From Onchocerca volvulus (taxonomy: Eukaryota > Nematoda > Chromadorea > Rhabditida > Onchocercidae), in contig HG738137.1 in the NCBI GenBank assembly GCA_000499405.2, positions 21,662,603-21,726,602 of the forward strand: 64,000 nucleotides of DNA, written 5' to 3'. The translations under genes and the position numbers were made by a program. Below, piece by piece: positions 25,804-35,882 of the stretch (the first letter of the stretch is position 1; each line of letters begins with the position of its first letter). Under the pieces are notes generated by a model that was given only the letters and a program-made list of their open reading frames with translations, was not told where the DNA came from and searched no databases.

Positions 25804-27764
25804 TTAAAAAGGTGGAGGTAGAAACATAGGTGGTGGAACTGGTGATGGTCGTATCATTGCGGCAGCTGCAGATGGAGGGGGAGGTGGAGGTTCATCGTGC
25901 TGGGACATCCGATCGAACCGAAATGCAAACTGCATAAAAAACTGAAAAGAAAACTGTTTTTACAATGGAAATGCAATAAATGACATAAATAAATAAGCAA
26001 AGCGTAATAAATATTAGGTAACATTATCAAAAATGAAAAAGATTATTCAATCATTTCGCGGCGTATTAAACACTGTTATTTATCTTTTTTCGCTATGTTT
26101 TTCTTACCTCATTTTTTAAAATCATTACAAAGATTGTGATTTCCATTTGCTAAAATTCTTGGACAGAATATTGCGTTGTAATTTAATCAAGCAATATTTG
26201 AATGAAATTTTGAAATTGGTCATCATTTTCCTTTTTACATTTTTTGCATTCTAAGAAAAATGCATAAACTCTAAACAAATCTTTGTATCTTGCCAAATTC
26301 AATAATATAAAAGAGCTCTTATCACCAAATAGTGTACCATCACGATTTTATTACATAATAAATTTTATTATTCGCTTGAAATTGATGCGTTATTCAAGAC
26401 GAAAATCTAGCCAAGTAAGGTAAATGATCACTGATGAATTTCGATGACCAAAGATAAGTCGATTATAAATTACATTTGAAGAGCACTCTTACAGAACTTC
26501 ATTAATTCTCTTACCTGTTTAGTATCTTTATTCCACAAAGTCCAAAACTTGTCTTCTGCTTTGTCTACCTCTCTCGATGGTATTTTGAAAGCAATGGTTT
26601 CGTACGGTTCAGCAGCAAAAAGAATGTACTGCCATCTTTTATCAGGCGGCTGCACCTTTTGTTCGTAAGCTGACATAAACCTATATGTTTAAAAAATAAA
26701 TTTTTCATGGATTAAAAATAACTTCATTAATGAGCACAATACGAGCATATTTATGTATTCATTAATTGTAAACACCTACCGATGTCTGGGAGTGACACCT
26801 TCAGCTATTTCAGGATAATCAATTTGGAATAACAAAGCTTGCTGGCCTGTTGATGGATCTCGTTCTTTTGTGACCTAGAAAATACAAAATTGTGAAAAAT
26901 GAAACTTAAATTTTGTTGCAAAAAAAACTGACACATATGACACATATAATATACCTTATAACCAGGTCTGCCAATTTTGACAAATTTTTTTGGTTCCACT
27001 TTAAGCTGCTGCGGTAAAGGCATATATGGTTGATCAGTTGCTTCTTTTGCAGCACGCCGAGCCAAATTCGATTGATGCTTTTTGCCTTGTGTATGCGCTA
27101 AGTAGGAGCCTAAAATGTTGGAAAATGAAAGAACAAAATTGGAAAATACGATCTGCAGTTTTTTTATCAGCAATCAAAATCTGTCTGCAATTAAGGACAT
27201 TTTAAAAATTGGAAAATTTGAACTATAACGAGAATAAAGAAAGTTAGTAATAAATAAATAGGTCGACCGAATTCCTCAAAATTCAATTGAAATTCATGGA
27301 AAATATTTCTCCCAAGGACAAAACAAGAAGTGAAGAACTTCATGGATTCGTATGAAAATCACAAAATTCACAAAAATAAGCAAGCTAAGAGATGAATGGA
27401 AAGAACTATTTTAATATTTAATTAACACTCTAGATATCAATAAGATGTGAAGATTATGGAGAAAAGCTATTTAAACTATTTATGGAATTGGTTTGGTCAG
27501 TTTTGCTCATGAATATCAACTTTCTCCAGAATCAAAAATTTCTTAAAGTTTATAGTTAAGTTTACCTTCATTGTTGTGTAATGTCAAGCAAAGTTTGCAT
27601 TCATAACCACCCAAATGGTTTTTCATGAAGTATGGATCCTTCTGTAAATCGATTGTTTCTAGCGCCAATTGGCGCAATCTTTCGCGTCGATCAACATTTG
27701 CGTCAGACCAAGATGCCACTCCACCGCCACCAGTTTTACCTCCTGCACGATTTTGAAAATCCAT
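25804..27764 (-). CDS. SF3A2: Splicing factor 3A subunit 2 (SAP62/Prp11)
   Basis: Core part of the U2 snRNP SF3a complex, needed for branch-site recognition. Exons: 27764-27566, 27109-26955, 26874-26780, 26680-26515, 25941-25804, 250 aa. The N-terminus MDFQNRAGGKTGGGGVAS is nearly invariant in the family. A U1-type C2H2 finger spans roughly residues 53-81 (YECKLCLTLHN ... HTQGKKHQS). Then come GRPGYKVTKERDPSTGQQ, SAYEQKVQPPDKRWQYILFA and YETIAFKIPSRE. The C-terminus is a short proline tract (EPPPPPPSA, RPSPVPPPMFLPPPF) instead of the long repeats of vertebrate SF3A2, as in C. elegans REPO-1. The ATG follows ACTTTAG by three bases, a likely spliced-leader acceptor. Confidence 0.95.
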
Positions 27765-27774
27765 AATCTAAAGT

Positions 27775-28246
27775 AAGAAATGCCGTAAAATGGATTAAAC
27801 ATCACGTGAATATTTTATTACTCGAAGTTAAACACAATTCAATCACAATCAATTAGTACAATGAAAAGATAATAAGAAATTCCTTGTCTGAAAGAGGAAA
27901 ACGAAGAGATGAGAAGTCTTAGACTAATGAACATTTCAAGCTCTCCTATCTCTTTCTTGAAGATTTGGAATGATAAAAATGCAAGTCATCAGCGACTTAT
28001 GTGGATTAATATTGTATTAAAACAGGAAGTCAGGAACACAGAATCCATTACAGCTAAGAAAAATATAATTGGATAAAGACTTTTCTACTGCATAAACTCT
28101 CTCTGATAAACATCCTGCCTATAAATTATATCAGTGGTGTTAGTGTTGAGAAAGAAACGAATCTTGTTAAGAAAAACTTTACTGGTTGACAAAACAATGA
28201 TAGTTCATGTTACAAGCGATTATTAGAAAAAATCCAAGTAAGTTGA
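27775..28246. other. Promoter side of SF3A2
   Basis: AT-rich sequence upstream of SF3A2, with no feature beyond its presumed promoter. Confidence 0.35.
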
Positions 28247-28568
28247 TCATTGGGTTATTCTCTCCTTTATTGCTCGTAGAGAATTCCGCTCAACTGAATC
28301 ATTGACTTGTTGCAGTGTTACTTTGAACTCTGAGCAGTTGCTTTTGCTGCATCGATTTGAGTCGAACTTGAACTTAAACTCTCCTCCAAAATCCGGACCT
28401 TTTAAATCTTTTCGGTGTTCCTCCTCCTTTTAAATCTTTTCGGTGTCCCTCCTCCTTTGACCCCCAATGTGTCGCCTCATGACTGGTTGACTTCACCTTG
28501 TTATCTGTGAATCGGAGTATTTTGGCGGCAAACACGTTTATCGGTTTGTTGGTCCCTTTAAAACTATG
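28247..28568 (-). pseudogene. Broken reading frame of unknown origin with a 28-bp duplication
   Basis: On the minus strand two long frames overlap here, one from 28568 downward and one ending at the TGA at 28249-28247. They are separated by an exact-length 28-bp tandem duplication (28398-28453). Counting one copy only, the interval is 291 bases, or 97 codons with no stop. The stretch is less AT-rich than its surroundings. The predicted peptide includes NKPINVFAAKILRF, EFKFKFDSNRCSKSNCSEF and LRAIKERITQ, which I cannot assign. It lies 300 bases from a secA relic on the same strand, so a shared bacterial origin is possible. A lost nematode exon is the alternative. Confidence 0.4.
28398..28453. 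repeat. 28-bp tandem duplication
   Basis: CCTTTTAAATCTTTTCGGTG plus eight bases, at 28398-28425 and 28426-28453, differing at one position (GTTCC versus GTCCC). A partial third start (CCTTT) follows. Confidence 0.9.
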
Positions 28569-28861
28569 TCACGCTACTTGACCTGCTATTTGGATTGCTG
28601 TTTTGGGGACTTATATATATATATCTAATTACATCTTAAAAACTTTCCGAATTGGAACAGTATGGTGCCTTATGGAATCACTTGAAATTTCGAGAATAAT
28701 CGATCGTATGTAAAACCAAGGACATGGAGGGAATGGTAAATTAGAGTCTAACAGTGCAGGATATCCGATCTGTAAAAAGAGTATAAATCTTGACAATATC
28801 GTTTCCAAATATCTTATTTGTTCTGTGATACTGTCCAAATCATGCATGACATCTATTTCAA

Positions 28862-29027
28862 GTCTGCATAGATCTCAGAATATCTTCTACTTTCTATGAT
28901 GCGTCCAGTAAACTCATCGATTATCACTCCTTGTCGTCCTTCATTATATAATTTTTATCAACAGCTGTTAGCTTATGCGCACGTAATGCTTGATCTACGA
29001 TACAAAGGAACTCCCTCTTCCTCTCCG
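28862..29027 (-). pseudogene. secA: Fragment of bacterial secA (probable nuclear Wolbachia transfer)
   Basis: Relic of the bacterial preprotein translocase ATPase. Reading the minus strand from about 28998, VDQALRAHKLTAVDKNYIMK is followed, after a one-base frameshift near 28925-28930, by GVIIDEFTGRIIESRRYSE. Both blocks are in the order and spacing of SecA, where the segment reads approximately VNxALRAHxLFxxDxDYIVxDGxVVIVDEFTGRxMxGRRxS. The VI[IV]DEFTGR motif is specific to SecA and animals have no such gene. Matching stops after about 42 residues on the C-terminal side, and weakens into an A-rich tract at 29029 on the other. The frameshift and short length show it is not functional. Wolbachia is inferred as the donor from the filarial setting, not from a database match. 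Confidence 0.72.
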
Positions 29028-29751
29028 TAAAAAAAAAAAATACATAAAAACATGAAGCAGCTCATAACTAAAAAGAATACAATTCAATCAGTTAGGATAT
29101 TGGCACAATGCCAGCAATCAGGAACTACCTTAATCTTTGACCCTGGAATTGATTTTTGCTCAAAGTGTTTAATTTCATAGTCGTCTCATTAATCCAAGGA
29201 AAAACGCTCACGCAGAACACCATTTATTTGTCACTACGTCTTCCATTCAGAAGTACACGATGGAGGAAGAAACTGTTAACAATGGCGTCCCGCAAAGCTA
29301 CATTGCATACGGTAGTGACTAGGCTGACGTTGCATAATGTGTGGTAATGTCTAATGATGAGTGGTTGGTTTTTTTGGCTTGGCTGGACTGGGCTGGATTG
29401 GCGGAATAGTCGAGCTTACTTTTGCTTGAGGACTGGTACTGATTCGAACTTAACCCCTAATTCAAAATGATGTCTGGTGATAGAATAATGAGGGAATGAG
29501 GAATTTAAAAGAAAAAGTTTATCTGAAATATCCTTTGTTATACTCTTGTTAGATGAAGGGAAATTCTAAATTTGATATTAATTTTTTAATCAATCTCTTG
29601 TAACATCATTGAAATTTTGGGAAAATATAATTTGAAGTAAAGATATTGCTATGAAATAGCATAAGAATTCTGATGATATTCTTGTAAAACTCCGAATCAT
29701 TTTTCATAATGTAAATTTCATTTCTGTTAAGAAATTTGCATCTAATTTTTG
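29028..29751. other. Intergenic 5' of DNAJC3, with a less AT-rich block
   Basis: Mostly AT-rich, except 29190-29420, which has clearly more G and C than its surroundings and a G/T-rich run of imperfect GGCTGGATTGG words near 29375-29400. A 63-codon plus-strand frame (29156-29347) has no similarity I know. This block could be more transferred DNA next to the secA relic. Confidence 0.35.
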
Positions 29752-29762
29752 TTTTTATGCAG
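29752..29762 (+). promoter_or_regulatory. Probable trans-splice acceptor of DNAJC3
   Basis: TTTTTATGCAG ending at 29762, six bases before the chosen ATG at 29769. Its position supports that start. Confidence 0.45.
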
Positions 29763-29768
29763 ATCATA

Positions 29769-32700
29769 ATGTCGTTGCACTGGAAAGAAGATAGATATGG
29801 AGTAATAACCAACTGGGATTTTATTCGTTGCCAGACAGATTTGATATGGATCTTTATGATGTTCATATTCCGAGGTATCACTGTTAAATCCATACTTAAA
29901 TTCAGTTCTTCACAGTGAAATTTTGAATATTTTTTGAAATTTGAATTGAAAAAAGGTCTTTTTTTTTCAGCGGTTGACTGTAGCCAAGCAGAAATCAGTA
30001 GACATATGGAAATGGGAAGACAGTTCCTGTCCAGTGGTCAATTTACTGATGCCTTAAGCCATTATCATGCTGCCATTGGTTTGTTCTTATGTGATTATTG
30101 TTTTTATGGCATTACTTTCAAAATATTACCAACTCTCTTTTATATTTTTTCTAAGTTTGGTTCTATGCTGTTTAACAAAATAAATCTATTTTAAGAAAGG
30201 ATTTACATTTTTTTTTTTTTTACATTGCAGATTTAGATCCCAAAAATTATCAAACTTTGTATAGCCGTGCAACGGTATACCTTGCTATTGGTAAATCTAA
30301 AGCAGCATTACCTGATCTGGACTTAGTGATTAAACTGAAGCCAGATTTTATCGCTGTAAGTATAACAGAATCTTTCTTCTTGATATTCAGAAATATATAG
30401 AATTTTAAATCAGCTATACTTTCAATTGAGGACATAATTTTTATCAAAATATTTTATTGAAGGCTCGCATCGAAAGAGGGAATGTATTGTTAAAGCAAGG
30501 AGATATACATCAGGCAAAGGCAGATTTTGAGGCAGCTGTAAGATTTTAGTTCTTTTCTTAGCATCCTGTATGTCAATTTTCTGATTTGAAATACAGTACT
30601 CGTTCAGAAATTTGTAATGTCAGAAAAGATACATATGTTCGTATATCTAAAAAAACCTACTCAGTGCTTATAGGCAAAAGCAGATCCGTTAAATGCAGAT
30701 ATATCGAAAAAGTTGATATCGGTTGAAAAAGTAAGACAAATCATTGAGGAAGCTGATGATTATTTTGACATCGGCGATCTCGTTTCTGCAGAACAACTTT
30801 ATAGTAATGCTATAGAGGTGAGATTGCCTCTTTATTTGACTTCGAACTTTTCAGTTGTTATTTGCTAGCTGCTGTTTGAGTATTCAAATCCAGATCTAAT
30901 ATTTAATTAAACTAATTTTTTTAAATGAAAGTTTGTCTATAAAAGATTGTTTACATTTCACTATAATGTAAAGATTTAGACATGTCCTAAACATACCATC
31001 CAAAAATTATTAGCGGGTTGGGAAAATCTTGTGTTGAAGCAACTATATTTTTGAAAAAAAGTTCTATAAGATTTTACTTGTGATTGTTTCGAGTGAACAT
31101 GATTAATACTATCTATATGATCGCAAAATTGTGACTGCTTTATAACTAAAGTAGTCAAGCAGTCACAATCAAACAATTACTCGTATTCAAATTCCACATT
31201 TTTTAAAAAATTGTTGCCAGTTTAATCAAAATTCATAAAAAAAAAAAGCAGATTAGGGCTTTGCTCAGCTGTGTCTAGCACTTTCAATTTTTACTGAAGC
31301 AATGCACTTCTGACAATATATGCAAAAAAAGTTTGTATCACCGAGTCATTTTATGCAATAGAAAAATAGTATAGTTTCAGAGTTCACTAAACTTGGGATT
31401 GGAAAAACAACGGAATATTTTGAGCTTGGTCTGGTAGTAATGATATTTTATGTAATTTGTAGTAAATCTTGAAATTTAAGAAAAATTCAGATTTGTCAGT
31501 GGCATGCGAATTTATATAAAAATCGTGCAACATGCCGAGAAAAACTCGGAAATGTGCAGAAAGCAATCGCAGATTATAGAACTGTCACGAAATTATTGCC
31601 GGACAGTACGGAGACATTCTACAAAGTTTCACAGCTTTATTATTTAACGGGTGATGTTGAAGAATCGTTGAAGTAATGCATTTTTTCACATATTTACATA
31701 TTTCAAAATTTTAATTTTATGAAGTATTTAGTTGGATTCAATCTTAGATTTTGTTATATGTTATCTTTAATGTACGGCGAAGAAACTGTGATATGACTTA
31801 AAAGTTAGACAGTTCTCTTCACTGTTGCTTTGTTCCAGTAGCGAACACAGTTCTTTTGTTTATAACAGTGGGTTTCATTAATTTAAATTTTTTTTTTTTT
31901 TGACATGCTTTCTTTGAAAGACGTAATATACTATATATTTTTTTAGTCTTTTTTTATGTTGTTGCTTAGAGTTAGTTGTTGTTCTAAAGCTAGAAAAAAA
32001 ATATAGAATATCCTTATAATAAAAATTCCACTTTGGAAATAAAAATATTTTAAATTTAAAAGATACTCTGTTAAGAAAAGTCAGCTTTTACTAATGAGGT
32101 ATCTTTTCAGTCAAGTACGGGAATGTTTGAAATTGAATCCAGATGACGAACCGTGTTTTTCTTTTTATAAAAGAACGAAAAAGTTAGCGAAAATGCGTGA
32201 GTCACTCAATCAATTAGTACGGGAAGAGAAGTGGATGGATTGCTTAGATAAAGCGACAGAAATTTTGAAAGCTGAAAAAAAAGTGAAAAATGTCCAGCTA
32301 GATGTTTACAGGCAAATATGCAAATGCAATCTAAATGTAAGGTATCTTGGTACTCTTAATTCACTAGTTTAGATTTTAGGGTTTCAATTTTTTTATTAAG
32401 AAATTGGTTTCGGAAGAAGTCATAATTGGAAAAAACAATTTGATCTTCATTAGACTCCACCGGCAGTCTCTGTGACATTATTATTTCTCCTAGCGCTATT
32501 GGTTATTTTACCGCTCAAGATACGACTTCTATCAAATTTTTCCGTCATACGTTTTCGATGCTGTATCAAACTGAAATTTTGACTCATAGAACAGATAGTC
32601 AAAATTGTCCCAGAATAGTCCTTATTATAAGTGGAGCTGCTCTTTCTCATCAATTTATCTCATACAATGAAAAGATTATAATTTTTAAAATTGTAATTTT

Positions 32701-34400
32701 TATGGATATAATTTGGCGAGGCTTTGAAAACTTCTCTCAGAAAATTTTCTTCCCCTTTTCATTTTTAATTATTTCACTTATCTTTTTATTAATCAGTAAT
32801 GGAAGTAAGCTATACAGCAGTGGAAATCCGAGTATATTTTGGCATCATTCTTTACAGTTTCTTGCGAAGCCTCTGTCTCGGTTTTTTGCTCTTGAATTAA
32901 ACTTTCATTTTAATATTTAGAGCTGCCATATTTATGTAGAATACAATGCAGAGAGGATTCATCAGTTACTGGCTACAGTTGCGAACTGATTATTTATAAA
33001 TTTTTAAAATCCTTCTATTCTCGAAAAACTGTATTTCGGAAAGGATCTTCAGATATATGCAAATGAAAATGTTGATTTTGCAAGCCTTTCATTCTACTAT
33101 TTGACTCTTAATCATTCATATTGGTAAATTTTTCAAAAACTTATATTTAGGCTGGACACTTTGCTGAATCGATATCGGCTTGTTCGGAAGTGCTCAAATA
33201 CGGCGATCCGAATGATCTCGATGTACTTTGCGATAGAGCCGAGGCATTTTTAATGTATGAGAAGTATGATGAAGGTTTGTATAACCTTTCTTTCTTAATA
33301 TTACCGATCTCTCCAATTTTTTCCTCATTAAATTGAAATAATGACGGAAAACGGTTGCGATCAGAGAACTGTATTTACAAGAAAGTCAGTGTTTTACATC
33401 AAATATCAAAAAGTTGAGAAAATTTTTAAAATCGAAAAAAGAAATAAGAAAATTAAAGGTACGGCGGAAAGTTGACAGCAGTTTTATTTTTAATGAAAAT
33501 ATTTGAAATAAGTTGAAAATTTCAACTTTATAATGTAAATAACACAGATTATATGTTTTTTCGTTTCGTAAACTAGCATGAGAACTGGAATAAGAGGAAA
33601 TTATTTTTTCAGCAATTGAAGATTATCAGAAAGCAGTGAATAGTCACGAAGAATCAAGGCGAGCCAGAGAAGGTCTTCATAGGGCTCAAAATCTGAAAAG
33701 AAATGTTGGGAAAAGAGACTACTACAAAATCCTTGGTGTCAGGAAGTAAATATTCTTCCTGCTTATGTCCTTTTTTCTCTTTTGAGGAACGGGAACAATG
33801 TTGTGCTTTGGAAATGTTTTCCAACTTCAGTCAACAAATTAAATTTTTCTATATAATTTTGCAACAAAATTCCATTTGTACTGTAATGATTGATGCTGCT
33901 GAAAGAATTCAGAATAGTAACTGAAGACTAGAAATTTTAGAATCACATTTTGGTAAAGCGGCAAGTCACACTTAGATTTAATTAATCAGATTTCTGAAAA
34001 ATTTGTTTAGAAATGCATCCGAAAGGGAAATCCGCAAAGCATACCGGAAGCAAGCACAAAAATGGCATCCAGATAATTTTAGTGACAAGAAGGAAAAGGA
34101 AAGAGCACAAAAGATGTTTGTTGACATTGCAGCTGCAAAAGAGGTCTGTTTTTCATGTTTTGGAATTTGAGGCGGTACTCTCCAGATGTGATTTCAGACT
34201 TTACTAGGCATTGTTAGATGTCTTAAATATTACAGTTGTTCATCCTTCTGGAATCAAAGGCGTAATTTCAGGTACTCACTGATCCTGAAAAAAGGGCACA
34301 GTATGACAATGGAGAAGATCCATTAGATCCGGAACAGCAGCAAAGGACTTCCCATCATCCCTTTCAGAATGGATTTTCATTTCAATTCCACTTTGGTTAA
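29769..34400 (+). CDS. DNAJC3: DNAJC3/P58IPK ER co-chaperone (TPR plus J domain)
   Basis: ER-lumen Hsp40 partner of BiP in the unfolded-protein response. Exons: 29769-29874, 29971-30078, 30231-30355, 30463-30537, 30674-30817, 31491-31672, 32111-32336, 33151-33274, 33613-33745, 34011-34143, 34272-34400, giving 494 aa (human 504). Nine TPR-like units start at about residue 40 (MGRQFLSSGQFTDALSHYHA; YSRATVYLAIGKSKAALPDL). The J domain near 395-460 has KRDYYKILGV and the HPD triad in QKWHPDNF, followed by DIAAAKEVLTDPEKRAQYDN. The protein ends FSFQFHFG, like FRFKFHFN in human. The N-terminus has about 25 polar residues before a hydrophobic core (LIWIFMMFIF), longer than a typical signal peptide. 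Orthologous to C. elegans dnj-7. Exon 1 is the least certain. Confidence 0.93.
32450..32570 (-). other. Open frame with a good acceptor inside DNAJC3 intron 7
   Basis: On the minus strand TCAAAATTTCAG (acceptor ending at 32571) opens a 40-codon frame to a TAA at 32450, basic and polar (RMTEKFDRSRILSGKI ...). A basic upstream piece with a GTAAAG donor near 32855 would join it in phase, but no ATG or further exon was found. It may be a nested gene or chance. Confidence 0.18.
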
Positions 34401-34415
34401 ATCTTTTGTATTGTT

Positions 34416-34537
34416 GTTTTCTTTCTTGGATTAATTTATTGCCTCTTTACAAAATCGAGTGTATACGGGTGTATACGTTTTCTTTCTTGGATTGATTTTA
34501 TTGTCTCTTCACAAATTTGACTGTATACGGATGTGTA
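34416..34537. repeat. Two-copy 61-bp tandem repeat after DNAJC3
   Basis: GTTTTCTTTCTTGGATTAAT... at 34416-34476 is repeated at 34477-34537 with several substitutions. Both copies contain CTCTT-CACAAA and GTATACGG words. It lies 16 bases after the stop codon, in the presumed 3' UTR. Confidence 0.8.
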
Positions 34538-35882
34538 TCTTTTTCATTCTAATAATTTTGTAACTTTCTCTTTGTTTATTTATAGCGGACAGCCTGGATA
34601 AATCATTCTCCTGAAGAATTTAGGCAACATATAACTATACTAATGAGATTAAAATGCTTGTTTTTTTTTTTTTTTTTTTTTTTAAATGCATTCATGTTTT
34701 GACTGCGCTTTCACATCTCGCAGGATTGAATCTTTTTTGGACATATGATTTTTTCTGTTAATATAAGTTTGAGTCTAATGCAATTTTATGACTTTTACTT
34801 GTAAAAAATCCGTTTTGATATTCTAGTTATCAAAACTGAATTTTTGGTGGGCATTCAGATATATTCCTGCAGTGATGCTGGAACACTATATCAGTAATAC
34901 CTGGCATTGCTATAATAATAGAAGTGATGTTACTTATAGATAGGGTACATTTTTGATGCTCTAAATCGATAATGAGTGGAACCCTACCGCTGATTTTTTA
35001 ATACACAGTTATGCATATGTGATACTGCGTTTTGCTTAATAAACAGGTAAGTCTCGACCAACATCCATAATAAGCATGGGAAAGCCAATATTTGAGATCC
35101 AAATGAATCTATTCGTTAAGAGATTTATATCCCCTTAATGAAAGAAAAATCCTATGCAAAGCTTTCCATTAAGCATGAAAATGAGAAAGAGTGAATATTT
35201 GACAATAACTAATAAAATTCGTAAAATAGAGTAATAAAAAGAAACCATATATAACAAACCTGACTGCTTCATAGGAAGAGTGCACATCGTTTTTATCAAA
35301 ACATGAAGTTTAGAAAACACTACGGCATAAATATGGTACAGATACTCTTATTCAGTAAGATGAGTTAAATTATTTCATTAAGTAAAATGTTTCATTTCGA
35401 CAAGCTCTGAAGAGCTAAGGCAATAGATAATAATGGATGTGAAAAAAGAAAAAAAAAGAGCTAATTTAAAATTCATCTATATCGTCCATGACTGAAATTC
35501 GCTAACATCCCTTTCTTTTTGAATACATTTCGCTCTAACTTTCATTGGAGGTATACATTAAGGAATAAAAAGCCTCTCGCAAAATTATGTCTGTAGGAAA
35601 ACTCTAGAATTTTGGAAGTGAACAAAATTTTTCAAGTGATCAAAATTGTTAAATGTGAAGAACGACTAAGTTAACTAAGACAGCAAAAAATATCACTAAT
35701 CGCTGGTGGACTACTTGGGCTTCTCGTTTCTTTATGACAAGTAGTTTTTCTAGCCATTGTGCTACATGTTCTAAAAGGAAGTTTGGGATCGCGAAGAGTA
35801 CCAATGACATTTTGAACTGCTTAATTAAATAGAAGCCGTGACTGATATCAGGAAATAATTAAAGAAGCTATAATGGCTGATA
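34538..35882. other. Region between convergent DNAJC3 and GK5-type 3' ends
   Basis: About 1.3 kb with a T-run near 34660-34683 and an AATAAA at about 35038 on the plus strand. No gene seen. Confidence 0.45.

Noticed and set aside
29440..29460. GATTCGAAC resembling a tRNA T-loop
   Set aside because: No acceptor stem, anticodon arm or D-loop at the right distances on either strand.
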